A model generated the notes under the pieces. It was not told where the DNA came from and ran no database searches. It saw nothing but the letters and a program-made list of their open reading frames with translations. Positions 27,454 to 37,031 of a stretch of 64,000 bases of DNA are shown here, one piece after another; position 1 is the stretch's first letter; each line of letters opens with the position of its first letter. The stretch lies in NCBI RefSeq assembly GCF_000724085.1, contig NZ_CCDL010000002.1, positions 372,001 to 436,000 on the forward strand, written 5' to 3'. The position numbers and the translations under genes were made by a program. This DNA is from Oceanobacillus manasiensis. GTDB taxonomy: Bacteria > Bacillota > Bacilli > Bacillales > Amphibacillaceae.

Positions 27454-27474
27454 TGTCGGAATGCATCAAGTTGT
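27447..27474 (-). promoter_or_regulatory. Possible sigma-K promoter of the YjcZ-type gene
   Basis: On the minus strand CATACGTTA (27455-27447) matches the sigma-K -10 form CATANNNTA. An AC pair lies 17 bases upstream. The leader would be about 60 bases and contains a small hairpin, AAATGTT with AACATTT. Confidence 0.4.
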
Positions 27475-27530
27475 ATGGGCGGATGTTACATTGCTTTTTT
27501 ATTTTCATTTTCATGAGAGGAAGTATACTT

Positions 27531-28268
27531 ATGAGCCAAGCTTATCAAGTTAAGCTCGATGCATTTGAAGGACCGCTTGATTTGTTGCTACATTTAATTA
27601 ATAAATATGAAATTGACATAAATGATATACCGGTAGCGCAGATTACTGAACAGTATATGAACTACATACACACAATGCAAAAGCTGGATTTAAATATTGC
27701 CAGCGAATACTTAGTAATGGCGGCAACCCTGGTCGCTATTAAAAGCCAGATGCTCCTGCCTAAACAGGAGATAGATGAAGAAGTAGATGAATATATGGAG
27801 GATCCTAGAGAAGAACTAATGCAACGATTAATTGAGTATCGTAAATTTAAAGATGCAGCAGAAAAATTAAAAGAAAAAGAAGAAGATGCTAGTCAGTTGT
27901 TTACAAGGTCTCCTGTGATTTTTGAAAAACTTACCCAAAATCCACATAAAGTAGTTAAAGGAGATTTAACTATATATGATATGCTTGGCGCTTTAGGAAA
28001 AATGATGGAACGAAAGAAATGGAAAGAACCATTAGACACTAAAGTTCAAAGGGCAGAGATACCAATTGAGCAGCGGATGGATGAAGTTATAGAGCTTGTT
28101 CGTGAGCGTCGTGAGGGTATCTACTTTGATGAACTATTCTCTTATCGTTCACGAACACATATTGTCGTTACCTTTATGGCATTGTTGGAATTAATGAAGT
28201 CTAGGAAAGTGTTTTGTGAACAAGAAAGCCATTTTGATGCTTTACTTGTTCACTATATGGAGGAATAA
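27531..28268 (+). CDS. scpA: Segregation and condensation protein A
   Basis: Kleisin subunit (245 aa) of the SMC-ScpAB condensin. Its N-terminus (FEGPLDLLLHLINKYEIDINDIPV) binds the SMC neck and its C-terminal winged helix (YFDELFSYRSRTHIVVTFMALLEL) binds the SMC cap; ScpB binds between them. The ATG at 27531 follows GAGAGGAAG. An upstream in-frame start at 27453 lacks a ribosome site and would encode unrelated residues. It ends 2 bases before scpB. Confidence 0.97.
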   Translation: MSQAYQVKLDAFEGPLDLLLHLINKYEIDINDIPVAQITEQYMNYIHTMQKLDLNIASEYLVMAATLVAIKSQMLLPKQEIDEEVDEYMEDPREELMQRLIEYRKFKDAAEKLKEKEEDASQLFTRSPVIFEKLTQNPHKVVKGDLTIYDMLGALGKMMERKKWKEPLDTKVQRAEIPIEQRMDEVIELVRERREGIYFDELFSYRSRTHIVVTFMALLELMKSRKVFCEQESHFDALLVHYMEE

Positions 28269-28270
28269 CA

Positions 28271-28867
28271 GTGGAAATTCAAGAGATAAAAGCAATACTG
28301 GAGGGCCTTTTGTTTGCTAGTGGGGATGAAGGGATAACGGTAAAACAGCTAGCAAACATTTTGGAAATCACAGAAGCCTCTGTTCAAACTATACTGGAAG
28401 AATTAAAGTATGATTATGAGCATAGAGAACGGGGGATTATGTTGATGCATTCACATGGTGCCTATCACCTTACGACTAAACCTGAACATAGTAAGTTTTA
28501 TCAAAAGTTTATAGAAACACCTCATTCCACACGTATGTCTCAGGCAGCGTTGGAAACATTGGCCATTATTGCTTATCAGCAACCAATTACTCGTACAGAA
28601 ATTGAAGAAATTCGTGGTGTGAAAAGTGATCGCCCAGTGCAAACGCTTGTAGCGAGGATGCTGATTGAGGAGGTCGGAAGGAAGGACAGTATTGGACGAC
28701 CGATTTTGTTTGGCACAAGCAAAGAGTTTCTGACATTTTTCGGTTTAACTTCACTTGAAGATCTTCCCCCGTTACCAGAAGGACAATCTAATAATGAATT
28801 TGAAGAGGAAGCAGATTTATTCTTCGAGCGATTTAACGAACAGTTCGATGAAAATGAGCCCTCATGA
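28271..28867 (+). CDS. scpB: Segregation and condensation protein B
   Basis: 198 aa double winged-helix protein of the SMC-ScpAB complex, which dimerises and clamps ScpA. Family motifs include LEGLLFASGDEGIT, ALETLAIIAYQQPITRTEIE and IRGVKSDRPVQTL. The start is a GTG with GGAGG at the end of scpA, so translation is coupled. A terminator follows directly. Confidence 0.96.
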   Translation: MEIQEIKAILEGLLFASGDEGITVKQLANILEITEASVQTILEELKYDYEHRERGIMLMHSHGAYHLTTKPEHSKFYQKFIETPHSTRMSQAALETLAIIAYQQPITRTEIEEIRGVKSDRPVQTLVARMLIEEVGRKDSIGRPILFGTSKEFLTFFGLTSLEDLPPLPEGQSNNEFEEEADLFFERFNEQFDENEPS

Positions 28868-28894
28868 AAATAGGCTTGCACTACTAAAAACTAC

Positions 28895-28935
28895 ACCCTA
28901 GAGATGAGATTTAAGGACCTCAACTCTAGGGTTTT
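28895..28935 (+). terminator. Terminator of scpAB
   Basis: A 14-bp stem (28895-28908, beginning ACCCTAGAG, with 28919-28932, ending CTCTAGGGT) has one mismatch and a 10-base loop. A short T run follows. Confidence 0.75.
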
Positions 28936-29022
28936 ACTGTGTTTAATAAATAACCTGAAGTCTAAGTATTTCTTTTTTCACCATTATTACGTAATAGGCA
29001 TATGTTACATCGAGGTGATGGG

Positions 29023-29892
29023 ATGAATACTACTCAAAACTATTTAAATGAATTACTGGTTTGGGGAGAGGAAGTACAACAAAAAATTGATAGTCTTAAC
29101 CTTAGTAGTGATGAAAAGGACGACATTAAACAACAACTAAAAAACTGGACAGAAGATGTAAAAGCAAACACCACCCGTGAGCTTACTAGTCATGCTGAGG
29201 TGATTACATCATTGCAAGAAGAAGCTCAACGCATTGTCTTTTCTATGAATCAAAATAAAGGTTCTAATAACCAAATTAGCTATGGAAAGCACACGCTTCC
29301 TCCGTTACCCTATAATTACAACGCACTTGAACCATATATTAGCGAGGCAATAATGCGACTACATCACGATGTACATCATCAAGCTTATGTAGATGGTCTA
29401 AATAAAGCGGAAACTGAATTGTACGTAAAACAACCTGATAAGAGTCTAATAAAGCATTGGCTTCGCGAACAAGCTTTTCATGGTTCTGGGCACAATCTCC
29501 ATACTATTTTTTGGTTTAATATGACACCTAATTCAGAGAAAAAGCCTTCCGGAGAAATACTAAAGCAAATGGAAAAGGATTTTGGATCATGGAAAAAGTT
29601 TAAGACTCTTTTTAGTAATACGGCATCCTCAGTAGAAGGGGACGGGTGGGCCATTTTATATTGGAACCCGAGAAATGGAAAACTTGGTGTACAATCTTTT
29701 GAAAAACACCAATTGTTTCAAATAGCGGATATTATTCCATTGCTAGTTTTAGACGTTTGGGAACATGCCTACTATCTGCAATATAAAACAGATAAACAAT
29801 CATACATTGAAAACTGGTGGAATGTTGTAAACTGGCAAGATGTCAATGATAGGCTCATTAAAGCTAAGAAGGTAAAGTGGGACCTTTATTAA
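29023..29892 (+). CDS. sodF: Iron/manganese superoxide dismutase with N-terminal extension
   Basis: 289 aa, of the SodF type. A helical, charged N-terminal region of about 85 residues precedes a standard Fe/Mn-SOD domain starting LPPLPYNYNALEP. Metal ligands are seen in the HHDVHH segment at about 114-119, in GSGHNLHTIFW, and in DVWEHAYY (Asp and His). No signal peptide or lipobox is present. The extension distinguishes it from the 200-residue SodA and has no known role. The ATG at 29023 follows GAGGTGATGGG; an upstream ATG at 29002 lacks a good site. It is monocistronic, between scpB and dacB. Confidence 0.88.
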   Translation: MNTTQNYLNELLVWGEEVQQKIDSLNLSSDEKDDIKQQLKNWTEDVKANTTRELTSHAEVITSLQEEAQRIVFSMNQNKGSNNQISYGKHTLPPLPYNYNALEPYISEAIMRLHHDVHHQAYVDGLNKAETELYVKQPDKSLIKHWLREQAFHGSGHNLHTIFWFNMTPNSEKKPSGEILKQMEKDFGSWKKFKTLFSNTASSVEGDGWAILYWNPRNGKLGVQSFEKHQLFQIADIIPLLVLDVWEHAYYLQYKTDKQSYIENWWNVVNWQDVNDRLIKAKKVKWDLY

Positions 29893-30037
29893 GTTTTAAA
29901 ACTTTATTTTGAATATACTTTTTTCAAACAAGCAGGTACCTCTCACAGTTAATTTAGTTATAATCTGTAGCAATGTCATAACTGATTTAGACATGCATAG
30001 ACTATACAGACACTTAATCTGTGGGAGGAAGCCTGCT

Positions 30038-31138
30038 ATGAGATTTATATCTATACTTCTTATTTTTGTAATCATTGGATTAATATACCCAACTACTGGA
30101 CAAGCAGCACCTGGAGTATCAGCTAATAATGCAATATTAATTGAACAATCTACGGGAAGGATTTTGTTTGAAAAACAGGCACATGAAAAAGAATCTATCG
30201 CTAGTATCACGAAAATCATGACTGCAATTATTGCGATAGAATCTGGGAAAATGAACGAAGAAGCTACTACAAGCAGAAAAGCAATACATACAGAAGGATC
30301 TTCTATCTACCTGGAGCAAGGGGAGAAGATGCTAGTGGAAGACCTTGTTTATGGGTTAATGTTACGTTCGGGTAACGATGCTGCAGTAGTAATAGGGGAA
30401 CATGTTGGAGGTAGTGAAGAAGGATTTGTCCATCTTATGAATGAGAAGGCAAAATGGCTTGGCATGACAAATACACATTTTGACAACCCACATGGGCTTG
30501 ATTCAGATACACATTATTCCACTGCGTATGATATGGCTATTCTTATGCAGTACGCTATGCAAAATGAGCAATTTCAAACAATAACTGGGGCAACAACTTA
30601 CCTGTCTAAAAGCAGAACTTACAGCTGGCAGAATAAAAATAAACTGCTAACGCAATTCTATGAATACTGTATTGGTGGAAAAACCGGCTATACGAAAAAA
30701 ACTGGAAGGACACTGGTCAGTTCAGCTGAAAAGAATGGCATGAAGTTAATTGCCGTTACTTTAAATGCACCTGATGATTGGCGTGATCATATAGGTATGT
30801 TTGAATGGGGATTTGAAAATTATTCACTAGAAAGTATTGGTGAGAAAGGTAAGTCTGCTTATTCGTTGCCAGATATAGAGGAACCTGTCATTGGCCAGAT
30901 TATTTCTGGGATAAACTACCCTCTTGCTGAAAAAGAGCGGGAGAAAGTAACCGTTCGAAATTACATTTTAAAACACCCAACAATGGCCGCCAATGATATC
31001 ATCGGAAAGAAAGTCTATTATTTTGAAGAAAAGCAGATTGGTGAAGTGTTTATTTACAAGGGGAACGAGAAAAGAAACGAGGCCAATCTCCTTAGTGATA
31101 CGCTAAATATCTTTCAAAACGTCGTAGGATGGCCATAA
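30038..31138 (+). CDS. dacB: D-alanyl-D-alanine carboxypeptidase, spore cortex type
   Basis: Low-molecular-weight PBP of 366 aa (PBP5*). It trims cortex peptides during sporulation and so sets cross-linking of the spore cortex. The signal peptide is at residues 1-24 (ending GQAAPG). Active-site Ser56-Ile-Thr-Lys59, SGN at 111-113 and KTG at 215-217 are intact. GGGAGGAA precedes the ATG at 30038; the frame extends upstream but without a ribosome site. spmA starts one base after its stop codon and spmB follows, the classic cortex operon driven by sigma-E in B. subtilis. Confidence 0.95.
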   Translation: MRFISILLIFVIIGLIYPTTGQAAPGVSANNAILIEQSTGRILFEKQAHEKESIASITKIMTAIIAIESGKMNEEATTSRKAIHTEGSSIYLEQGEKMLVEDLVYGLMLRSGNDAAVVIGEHVGGSEEGFVHLMNEKAKWLGMTNTHFDNPHGLDSDTHYSTAYDMAILMQYAMQNEQFQTITGATTYLSKSRTYSWQNKNKLLTQFYEYCIGGKTGYTKKTGRTLVSSAEKNGMKLIAVTLNAPDDWRDHIGMFEWGFENYSLESIGEKGKSAYSLPDIEEPVIGQIISGINYPLAEKEREKVTVRNYILKHPTMAANDIIGKKVYYFEEKQIGEVFIYKGNEKRNEANLLSDTLNIFQNVVGWP

Positions 31139-31139
31139 G

Positions 31140-31727
31140 ATGGTTAATTATATATGGGCAGGTATGGCAATTATCGGGATAATATATGCCATGTTTGCAG
31201 GGACAATGGATAAAGTAAATGAAGCCATTTTTCAAAGCTCAAGTGAGGCTGTTACATTATCAATCGGTCTCATTAGTGTACTAGTTTTTTGGCTGGGTAT
31301 TATGCGTGTTGCAGAAAAGGCAGGAATATTACAAGTACTTGCAAAAATCTTTCGTCCGTTGGTTCGCAGACTATTTCCAGAGATACCGAAGGACCATCCA
31401 GCAATGGGATATATCCTATCCAACTTAACAGCAAACCTTTTTGGTTTAGGCAATGCTGCTACACCAATGGGAATTAAGGCTATGGAACAAATGAAGCAAT
31501 TAAGTGGTACAGATACAGCATCTCGTTCTATGATTACTTTTTTAGCCCTTAATACCTCTAGTCTCACCATTATTCCTACAACCGTAATTGCAATTCGAAT
31601 GCAGTATAACTCAGTATCACCGACGGAGATTGTAGGTACTACTATTATAGCTACACTTATTTCAACTGCTAGTGCAATTTTGATTGATAGGTTTTACTTT
31701 TACCGAAGTATCCGGAGGGGAGAATAA
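31140..31727 (+). CDS. spmA: Spore maturation protein A
   Basis: Membrane protein of 195 aa with about four hydrophobic segments and a nucleoside-transporter-gate-like fold (family signature NLFGLGNAATPMGIKAM). It is needed for proper spore core dehydration in B. subtilis; the mechanism is unknown. It is translated directly after dacB, with one base between them, and abuts spmB. Confidence 0.94.
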   Translation: MVNYIWAGMAIIGIIYAMFAGTMDKVNEAIFQSSSEAVTLSIGLISVLVFWLGIMRVAEKAGILQVLAKIFRPLVRRLFPEIPKDHPAMGYILSNLTANLFGLGNAATPMGIKAMEQMKQLSGTDTASRSMITFLALNTSSLTIIPTTVIAIRMQYNSVSPTEIVGTTIIATLISTASAILIDRFYFYRSIRRGE

Positions 31728-32258
31728 ATGGGGATTATAACCTCTGTAAGTGTTTGGCTTATACCGTCCTTTATTTTAACAGTCTTATTAGTGGCGTCTT
31801 GGAAGAAAGTACCAGCTTATGAAACGTTTGTAGAGGGAGGGAAAGAGGGTGTTAAAATGGCCTTTTCATTGCTCCCTTTTTTGGTTGGTATGATCGTTTC
31901 GATATCCATTCTACGTTCTTCCGGAGCGTTAGAGGCTTTCATCGGGCTAATTACACCGTTTTTAACCCTAATAGGTTTTCCTCCTGATATTTTACCATTA
32001 GCTATAGTAAGACCTATTTCCGGTACTGCAGCACTTGGCATGACAACAGAGTTGATTAACACACACGGACCCGACTCTTTCATTGGGAGGCTTGCCTCAA
32101 CGATGCAAGGGAGCACAGATACAACCCTCTATATATTAACAGTCTATTTTGGGGCGATTGGTATTCGAAAAATGCGTTATGCTGTAAAGGTTGGATTATT
32201 AGCAGACGTGGTAGGTGTCATTGCATCGATCATCGTGGTAACGTTAGTGTTCGGTTAA
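31728..32258 (+). CDS. spmB: Spore maturation protein B
   Basis: Partner of SpmA, 176 aa, with the same gate-like fold: VRPISGTAALGMTTELI and MQGSTDTTLYILTVYFGAIG motifs and about five membrane segments. The ATG immediately follows the spmA stop, and GGAGGGG lies at the end of spmA. It is the last gene of the dacB-spmA-spmB operon and is closed by a terminator. Confidence 0.94.
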   Translation: MGIITSVSVWLIPSFILTVLLVASWKKVPAYETFVEGGKEGVKMAFSLLPFLVGMIVSISILRSSGALEAFIGLITPFLTLIGFPPDILPLAIVRPISGTAALGMTTELINTHGPDSFIGRLASTMQGSTDTTLYILTVYFGAIGIRKMRYAVKVGLLADVVGVIASIIVVTLVFG

Positions 32259-32285
32259 TTGTATATCTACTTTAAATTAATGGGA

Positions 32286-32315
32286 GCACGTCATCGTCAA
32301 GGTGACGTGCTTTTT
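32286..32315 (+). terminator. Terminator of dacB-spmA-spmB
   Basis: GCACGTCA (32286-32293) pairs with TGACGTGC (32303-32310) and is followed by TTTTTG. Confidence 0.8.
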
Positions 32316-32500
32316 GCATGAAATTCTATGTGAATTTGTATGACATGCCATAAGATCACGTGCTTAAATGCCTGAATGAATCAGAGATACTTTTTGCTCC
32401 TACTCTTTTATGGTCGCCACTACCTAAAGCATTTGTTTGAAAATTTATAAGCCTTGATATTGATTTATGTGTTTAAGAATTATTTTTAGTTTATAATATA

Positions 32501-32509
32501 TGGTACAAT
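32501..32509 (+). promoter_or_regulatory. Extended -10 promoter of rluB
   Basis: TGGTACAAT has the TGn extension plus a -10 hexamer one base from consensus. The -35 region is weak (TATTTT at the 17-base position). Transcription would begin near 32516. An alternative TATAAT at 32492-32497 has no good -35. Confidence 0.45.
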
Positions 32510-32515
32510 TGCTTG

Positions 32516-32636
32516 GGAACGTTTTAACTCACGCCTGCTGGTAGCATGGCGACCGTCATATTATTTTAGGCAAGTAAGTTAACGTTAGAATTACGCCATT
32601 AATTAATGGTTCGATAAGAAGGAAATGGTGATATAA
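32516..32636 (+). promoter_or_regulatory. Potentially structured 5' leader of rluB
   Basis: A closing stem can form between AACGTTTTAACT (32518-32529) and AGTTAACGTT (32577-32586), ten pairs with a two-base bulge. It encloses a hairpin CGCC-TGCT-GGT-AGCA-T-GGCG (32532-32551). A 14-base palindrome CCATTAATTAATGG (32596-32609) follows before the ribosome site GAAGGAAATGG. I do not recognise it as a known riboswitch or T-box. Confidence 0.4.
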
Positions 32637-33371
32637 ATGTCAAACATGAATGAACGTCTTCAGAAGGTTATTGCCCAAAGTGGCCTTACCTCAAGAAGAA
32701 AAGCAGAAGGATTAATAACTGAAGGAAAAGTTAAGGTGAATGGCCTTGTCGTAACCGAGCTTGGCACAAAGGTTACGTCGAGTGATACCATTGAAGTTAA
32801 TGGTGTGCCTTTGGAAAAGGAAGAATTAGTATACTACTTGCTTTATAAGCCTCGCGGCGTTATTTCTAGTGTGAAAGACGATAAAGACAGAAAGGTTGTC
32901 ACAGACCTGCTTGTAGATATACCAGAGCGCGTTTATCCTGTTGGTAGATTGGATTACGATTCTTCAGGAGTCTTGCTTTTAACAAACGACGGGGAAATCG
33001 CTAACATGCTAATGCACCCCAAATATGAGGTTGACAAAGTATATGTTGCAAAATTGAAGGGTATACCGACTAAGACGGATCTGGCTAAGCTTAAAAAAGG
33101 TGTGCAATCGGAAAAGGACCTTTTAAAGGCAGTTCAGTATAATGTACTTTCTGTCGATAAGAAAAAGAATTCTATGCGACTTGAACTAACTTTACGTGAA
33201 GGAAAGAATCGCCATGTAAGAAGAATGATGGAGGGCTTAGGTTACCCTGTTGAAAAGCTAAAACGGGAATCATACGGTCTTTTAAATCTGGATGGGCTGC
33301 AACCAGGCAAATATCGAGCATTAACACCAAAAGAAGTCAAGCAGATGAGAAATTTGGCGTTGAAATTGTAA
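32637..33371 (+). CDS. rluB: 23S rRNA pseudouridine synthase, RluB type
   Basis: Converts a uridine in the peptidyl-transferase region of 23S rRNA to pseudouridine. The 244 aa comprise an N-terminal S4 RNA-binding domain (residues 1-62) and a RsuA-family catalytic domain with Asp106 in VGRLDYDSSG. GKNRHVRRMMEGLGYPV is the family signature near the C-terminus. The start ATG lies after GAAGGAAATGGTG. As in B. subtilis (ypuL), it stands between spmB and resA. The unusual leader upstream may regulate it. Confidence 0.94.
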   Translation: MSNMNERLQKVIAQSGLTSRRKAEGLITEGKVKVNGLVVTELGTKVTSSDTIEVNGVPLEKEELVYYLLYKPRGVISSVKDDKDRKVVTDLLVDIPERVYPVGRLDYDSSGVLLLTNDGEIANMLMHPKYEVDKVYVAKLKGIPTKTDLAKLKKGVQSEKDLLKAVQYNVLSVDKKKNSMRLELTLREGKNRHVRRMMEGLGYPVEKLKRESYGLLNLDGLQPGKYRALTPKEVKQMRNLALKL

Positions 33372-33434
33372 GATAATAGTCAAAATTAGCTTCCAGGTAA
33401 AATGGTATAATAGTAACTTGGAGGAGTGATCTAA

Positions 33435-34013
33435 TTGAGCCTGGATAAAGTAAAAAAAACAAAAAGAAACAAAAAGAGAAATCGCTTTATATTCCGTATA
33501 AGTATTCTTGCTATATTGGTCGTTGTACTCATATTTGCATTGGTTTCTAATTTGCAAAAAGATAATACGATTTATAAAGTAGGAGATCAGGCACCTGACT
33601 TTATGTTAAATCAGATCAGCCATAATAATGACTTAGAATCCTTTAGACTTAGTGATTACGAGGGTAAAGGTGTCATGTTGAACTTCTGGGGAACTTGGTG
33701 CGAACCGTGTAAAAAGGAAATGCCTTATATGGAACAACTGTATCCTGAGTATAAAGAAAAGGGAGTGGAGATCATTGCGATAAGCCTTGATTCTACCAAG
33801 TTAGTTGTTAACAGGTTTATTGATGATTATAATGTAACATTTCCAATTCCATATGACGCTTCGGGTGAAGTGAAAGACCTTTATAAAATTGGGCCAATAC
33901 CAAGTACCTATTTTATAAACCCAGATGGCACAATTGAACATATTGTAAAAGGAGCATTGTCATTGGAGTCCTTAGAAAAACGTTTACAGGATATTCAACC
34001 AGATGCATCGTAA
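33435..34013 (+). CDS. resA: Thiol-disulfide oxidoreductase ResA
   Basis: Membrane-anchored thioredoxin-like protein of 192 aa that reduces the haem-binding cysteines of apocytochrome c outside the membrane. A signal anchor is at about 18-38, and the redox motif Cys89-Glu-Pro-Cys92 is in NFWGTWCEPCKKE. The start is TTG, 8 bases after GGAGGAG. A TATAAT at 33406-33411 may be its own -10 box. It starts the resA-resB-resC set that feeds cytochrome c maturation system II. Confidence 0.95.
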   Translation: MSLDKVKKTKRNKKRNRFIFRISILAILVVVLIFALVSNLQKDNTIYKVGDQAPDFMLNQISHNNDLESFRLSDYEGKGVMLNFWGTWCEPCKKEMPYMEQLYPEYKEKGVEIIAISLDSTKLVVNRFIDDYNVTFPIPYDASGEVKDLYKIGPIPSTYFINPDGTIEHIVKGALSLESLEKRLQDIQPDAS

Positions 34014-34041
34014 CAGTGATTAAAAATTGTGAGGGATTTTT

Positions 34042-35685
34042 ATGAAAAAAATTAAGTGTGAATGTGGGCATTTAAACCCAGAGGGTACGATACTCTGCGA
34101 AGCTTGTGGGAAGCCAATTGAGGGAAATCAACACATAGATGGCAATGATAAGAAGAATCTACTAAATATGAGGTATGATGGTGCAGCCAGACGCTCCCAA
34201 ACTCATAATAAAGCTATTGTTGATAAAATATGGAGCTTCTTTTCATCAGTAAAAGTTGGTGTGTGGCTCATTTTTATTGCATTGGTTGCTTCAGCCATTG
34301 GCTCGATATTCCCTCAAGAAATATACATACCAGCAGATGCACCGAATAGAGACCCAGATGTCTTTTATCAAGAGAGATATGGAATTTTTGGTCTTATATT
34401 TTACCAATTAGGTTTCCATAATCTATATAGCTCATGGTGGTATATGCTATTGATAGGGTTAATAGGGATATCACTTGTCATCGCTAGTCTTGATAGGTTT
34501 GTCCCGTTATTTAAGGCTCTTAGACAGCAAAAGGCAAAGCGTCATGAGTCCTTTTTAAGTAGACAGCGATTGTTTAGTGAGACGAAAAATGTGTCAGAGG
34601 AAGACTTGAATACATTAAAAAAGAACCTTAAGAAACAGCGTTATAATGTTAAGGACCAAGAAGGATATTTGCTTGCAGAGAAAGGACGATTCTCAAGATG
34701 GGGTCCTTACGTAAACCACATTGGGTTAATCATTATACTGCTTGCTGCCATTTTACGTTCAACGCCTTTTTTCTATACGAATGAATATGTATGGGTTAGA
34801 GAAGGAGAACAATTAGTAATACCAGGGACAGATGGGGAATATTACATTGAGAACCATGATTTTGTCCTGGAAACATATGATGAAAACGATGAGCGATTCA
34901 GTGATGCTATTTCATTAGAGGGTGCTGCTGTTCCTAGTAATTATCAAACAGATGTCACCATTTACAAAGCTGAGGACAACCCTGTACCAGGAGCTGAACC
35001 AGAGCTGAATCAGATTGCAGAAGGTTCAATACGAATGAATCACCCTGTGAAATTTGATGGATATTCTGTTTACCAATCTGGATACCAAGCAAACGAATTT
35101 GAAAAAATGTCGTTTAAAATTCATGAAGTGAATGATCCTGAAGAAGAAGCTATCGATTCCTTTACGATTAATTTAGCAGACCCGGAATCAGAATATGAAT
35201 TGGAAAATGGATTCAAGGTGGAATTACGTAATTATTATCCAGATTATTATTTACGGGATGATGGAACCCCTGCCTCCGAAACGAATTATCCAAGGAATCC
35301 TGCATTTGTTTTATTTGTATACCCACCAGACAGTGAGACACCTGAGATAAGTTTTCTTGGTATTGGTAAGAATATCGATGCATCTGGTGAGAACCAATAT
35401 AACGTTGGTATAACAGATTTCCAAATGCGAGATGCAAGTGGGTTAACTGTAAGAAAAGATTACTCTCTTCCATTTTTTGGCGTTGGCGCTGCGATTTTTA
35501 TGATTGGTGTAATCCAGGGAATGTACTGGCAACATAGAAGGATTTGGGTGAATCCTAAAGACGGTGGTGTATTATTAGCTGCACATACGAATAAGAATTG
35601 GTTTGGTGTTAAAAAAGATATTGAAAAAGCAATTTCAGGGACAAGCATTAAAAATGTAACAGATCAACAAGAATTAGATGAATAG
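34042..35685 (+). CDS. resB: Cytochrome c biogenesis protein ResB
   Basis: 547 aa membrane protein of the system II (Ccs1-type) haem handling complex. It starts with a small zinc-ribbon-like segment (Cys6, Cys8, Cys19, Cys22), a feature also seen in Bacillus ResB. Three N-terminal membrane helices follow, then a large extracytoplasmic domain and a final helix ([19 protein letters not shown]). With ResC it exports haem and attaches it to apocytochrome c. It lies 28 bases after resA and 17 before resC. Confidence 0.94.
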   Translation: MKKIKCECGHLNPEGTILCEACGKPIEGNQHIDGNDKKNLLNMRYDGAARRSQTHNKAIVDKIWSFFSSVKVGVWLIFIALVASAIGSIFPQEIYIPADAPNRDPDVFYQERYGIFGLIFYQLGFHNLYSSWWYMLLIGLIGISLVIASLDRFVPLFKALRQQKAKRHESFLSRQRLFSETKNVSEEDLNTLKKNLKKQRYNVKDQEGYLLAEKGRFSRWGPYVNHIGLIIILLAAILRSTPFFYTNEYVWVREGEQLVIPGTDGEYYIENHDFVLETYDENDERFSDAISLEGAAVPSNYQTDVTIYKAEDNPVPGAEPELNQIAEGSIRMNHPVKFDGYSVYQSGYQANEFEKMSFKIHEVNDPEEEAIDSFTINLADPESEYELENGFKVELRNYYPDYYLRDDGTPASETNYPRNPAFVLFVYPPDSETPEISFLGIGKNIDASGENQYNVGITDFQMRDASGLTVRKDYSLPFFGVGAAIFMIGVIQGMYWQHRRIWVNPKDGGVLLAAHTNKNWFGVKKDIEKAISGTSIKNVTDQQELDE

Positions 35686-35702
35686 TTAATAGGAGGTTTG
35701 TT

Positions 35703-36896
35703 ATGAGTGAATTAATAGAGTGGAGTAGTGCACTTTTATACACTGCTTTCGTTTTATATTTAATTGCGACAATTTTCTTCTCGGCAACAATTCGAGATAA
35801 GCGGGGTAATACCAAAAAGGGAAAAGCTGGCAGCATTGGAATTACGCTAACTATTATTGGCTTCCTAGCGCAAGTTGGCTATTTTATTACTAGATGGATG
35901 GTAAGTGGACATGCTCCAGTTAGTAATTTATTTGAGTTTATGACATTTTTTGGAATGACAATTGTTTTGGCATTCATTGTCATTTATTTTATTTACAAGC
36001 TTTCTGTACTTGGGCTGTTTGCATTACCTGTGGCTCTCATTATTATTGCGTATGCAAGCATGTTCCCAACAGAAGTATCGCCTTTAATTCCTTCACTACA
36101 AAGTCACTGGCTATATATTCATGTAACGACTGTGTCTTTAGGACAGGGGATTTTAACCATTAGCTTTGTTGCGGGGTTAATCTATCTGATCAAAAAAATT
36201 GATCAGACTGTTAAAAGTAAGCATACAACATGGCTAGAAATTGTGATGTATTCTCTAATATTATTTGTTGGGTTTATCGTGATCACGGTAGTTTTCAACT
36301 TTATGAACTATAGTGCACAATTTGATTATCCTAATAGTGGAGGTAATACCGTCACAACGGACTATCATTTACCTGCAATAGCTGGACCGACAGATGGTAC
36401 GCTGCTGACTGAAGGGGTAATGGAGCCATTATTTGAGACACCAGCTTGGATGCATGGTGCTGATTCAGGTAGAAAGTTTAATACTCTAATATGGTCCTTT
36501 TTAACAGGATCTGTTATCTATCTCTTGTTAAGGCTCACATTGCGCAAGCGACTTGGGGCAGCAATTCAACCTTTATTAAAAAATGCAAAGCTTGATTTAT
36601 TGGATGAGATTACATACCGAGCTGTCGCAATTGGCTTCCCTATTTTTACGCTCGGAGGTTTAATATTTGCTGCGATTTGGGCAGAAGAAGCGTGGGGCAG
36701 ATTTTGGGGATGGGACCCGAAAGAAGTTTGGGCACTCATTACTTGGTTTTTTTATGCGGCTTTTCTCCACTTACGCCTATCAAGAGGGTGGCATGGAGAA
36801 AAATCTGCTTGGCTGGCAGCAGTAGGATTTGCTATTATTATGTTTAACTTAATTGTAGTGAACCTTGTGCTTGCAGGATTACATTCTTACGCGTAA
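35703..36896 (+). CDS. resC: Cytochrome c biogenesis protein ResC
   Basis: CcsA-type haem-handling protein of 397 aa with about eight membrane helices. The tryptophan-rich WWD-type motif [19 protein letters not shown] is near the C-terminus and binds haem. Conserved histidines flank it (e.g. HGADSG and [15 protein letters not shown]). AGGAGG precedes the ATG. It is the last gene of resABC. A terminator follows, so ResDE is transcribed from its own promoter as well. Confidence 0.95.
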   Translation: MSELIEWSSALLYTAFVLYLIATIFFSATIRDKRGNTKKGKAGSIGITLTIIGFLAQVGYFITRWMVSGHAPVSNLFEFMTFFGMTIVLAFIVIYFIYKLSVLGLFALPVALIIIAYASMFPTEVSPLIPSLQSHWLYIHVTTVSLGQGILTISFVAGLIYLIKKIDQTVKSKHTTWLEIVMYSLILFVGFIVITVVFNFMNYSAQFDYPNSGGNTVTTDYHLPAIAGPTDGTLLTEGVMEPLFETPAWMHGADSGRKFNTLIWSFLTGSVIYLLLRLTLRKRLGAAIQPLLKNAKLDLLDEITYRAVAIGFPIFTLGGLIFAAIWAEEAWGRFWGWDPKEVWALITWFFYAAFLHLRLSRGWHGEKSAWLAAVGFAIIMFNLIVVNLVLAGLHSYA

Positions 36897-36915
36897 GTAA
36901 ACTCACTCAAGACTT

Positions 36916-36947
36916 AACAAGGTATCCATAAAGGAATACCTTGTTTT
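36916..36947 (+). terminator. Terminator of resABC
   Basis: AACAAGGTAT (36916-36925) pairs with ATACCTTGTT (36936-36945) around a 10-base loop; a T run overlaps the right arm. Confidence 0.75.
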
Positions 36948-37031
36948 ACTATCAATGCACAAGTTTTATTTTATACATTTATTTTGACATCGTTTATACT
37001 CTAAATTAGAGATTTGATAGGGGGAAAAGTT

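Larger units (their letters stand above)
32259..32636. other. 378-base gap between spmB and rluB
   Basis: It holds the spmB terminator (32286-32315). About 150 bases follow in which I see nothing, then an extended -10 promoter (TGGTACAAT, 32501-32509) and a foldable leader of about 120 bases before rluB. No credible protein gene is present on either strand. Confidence 0.55.
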
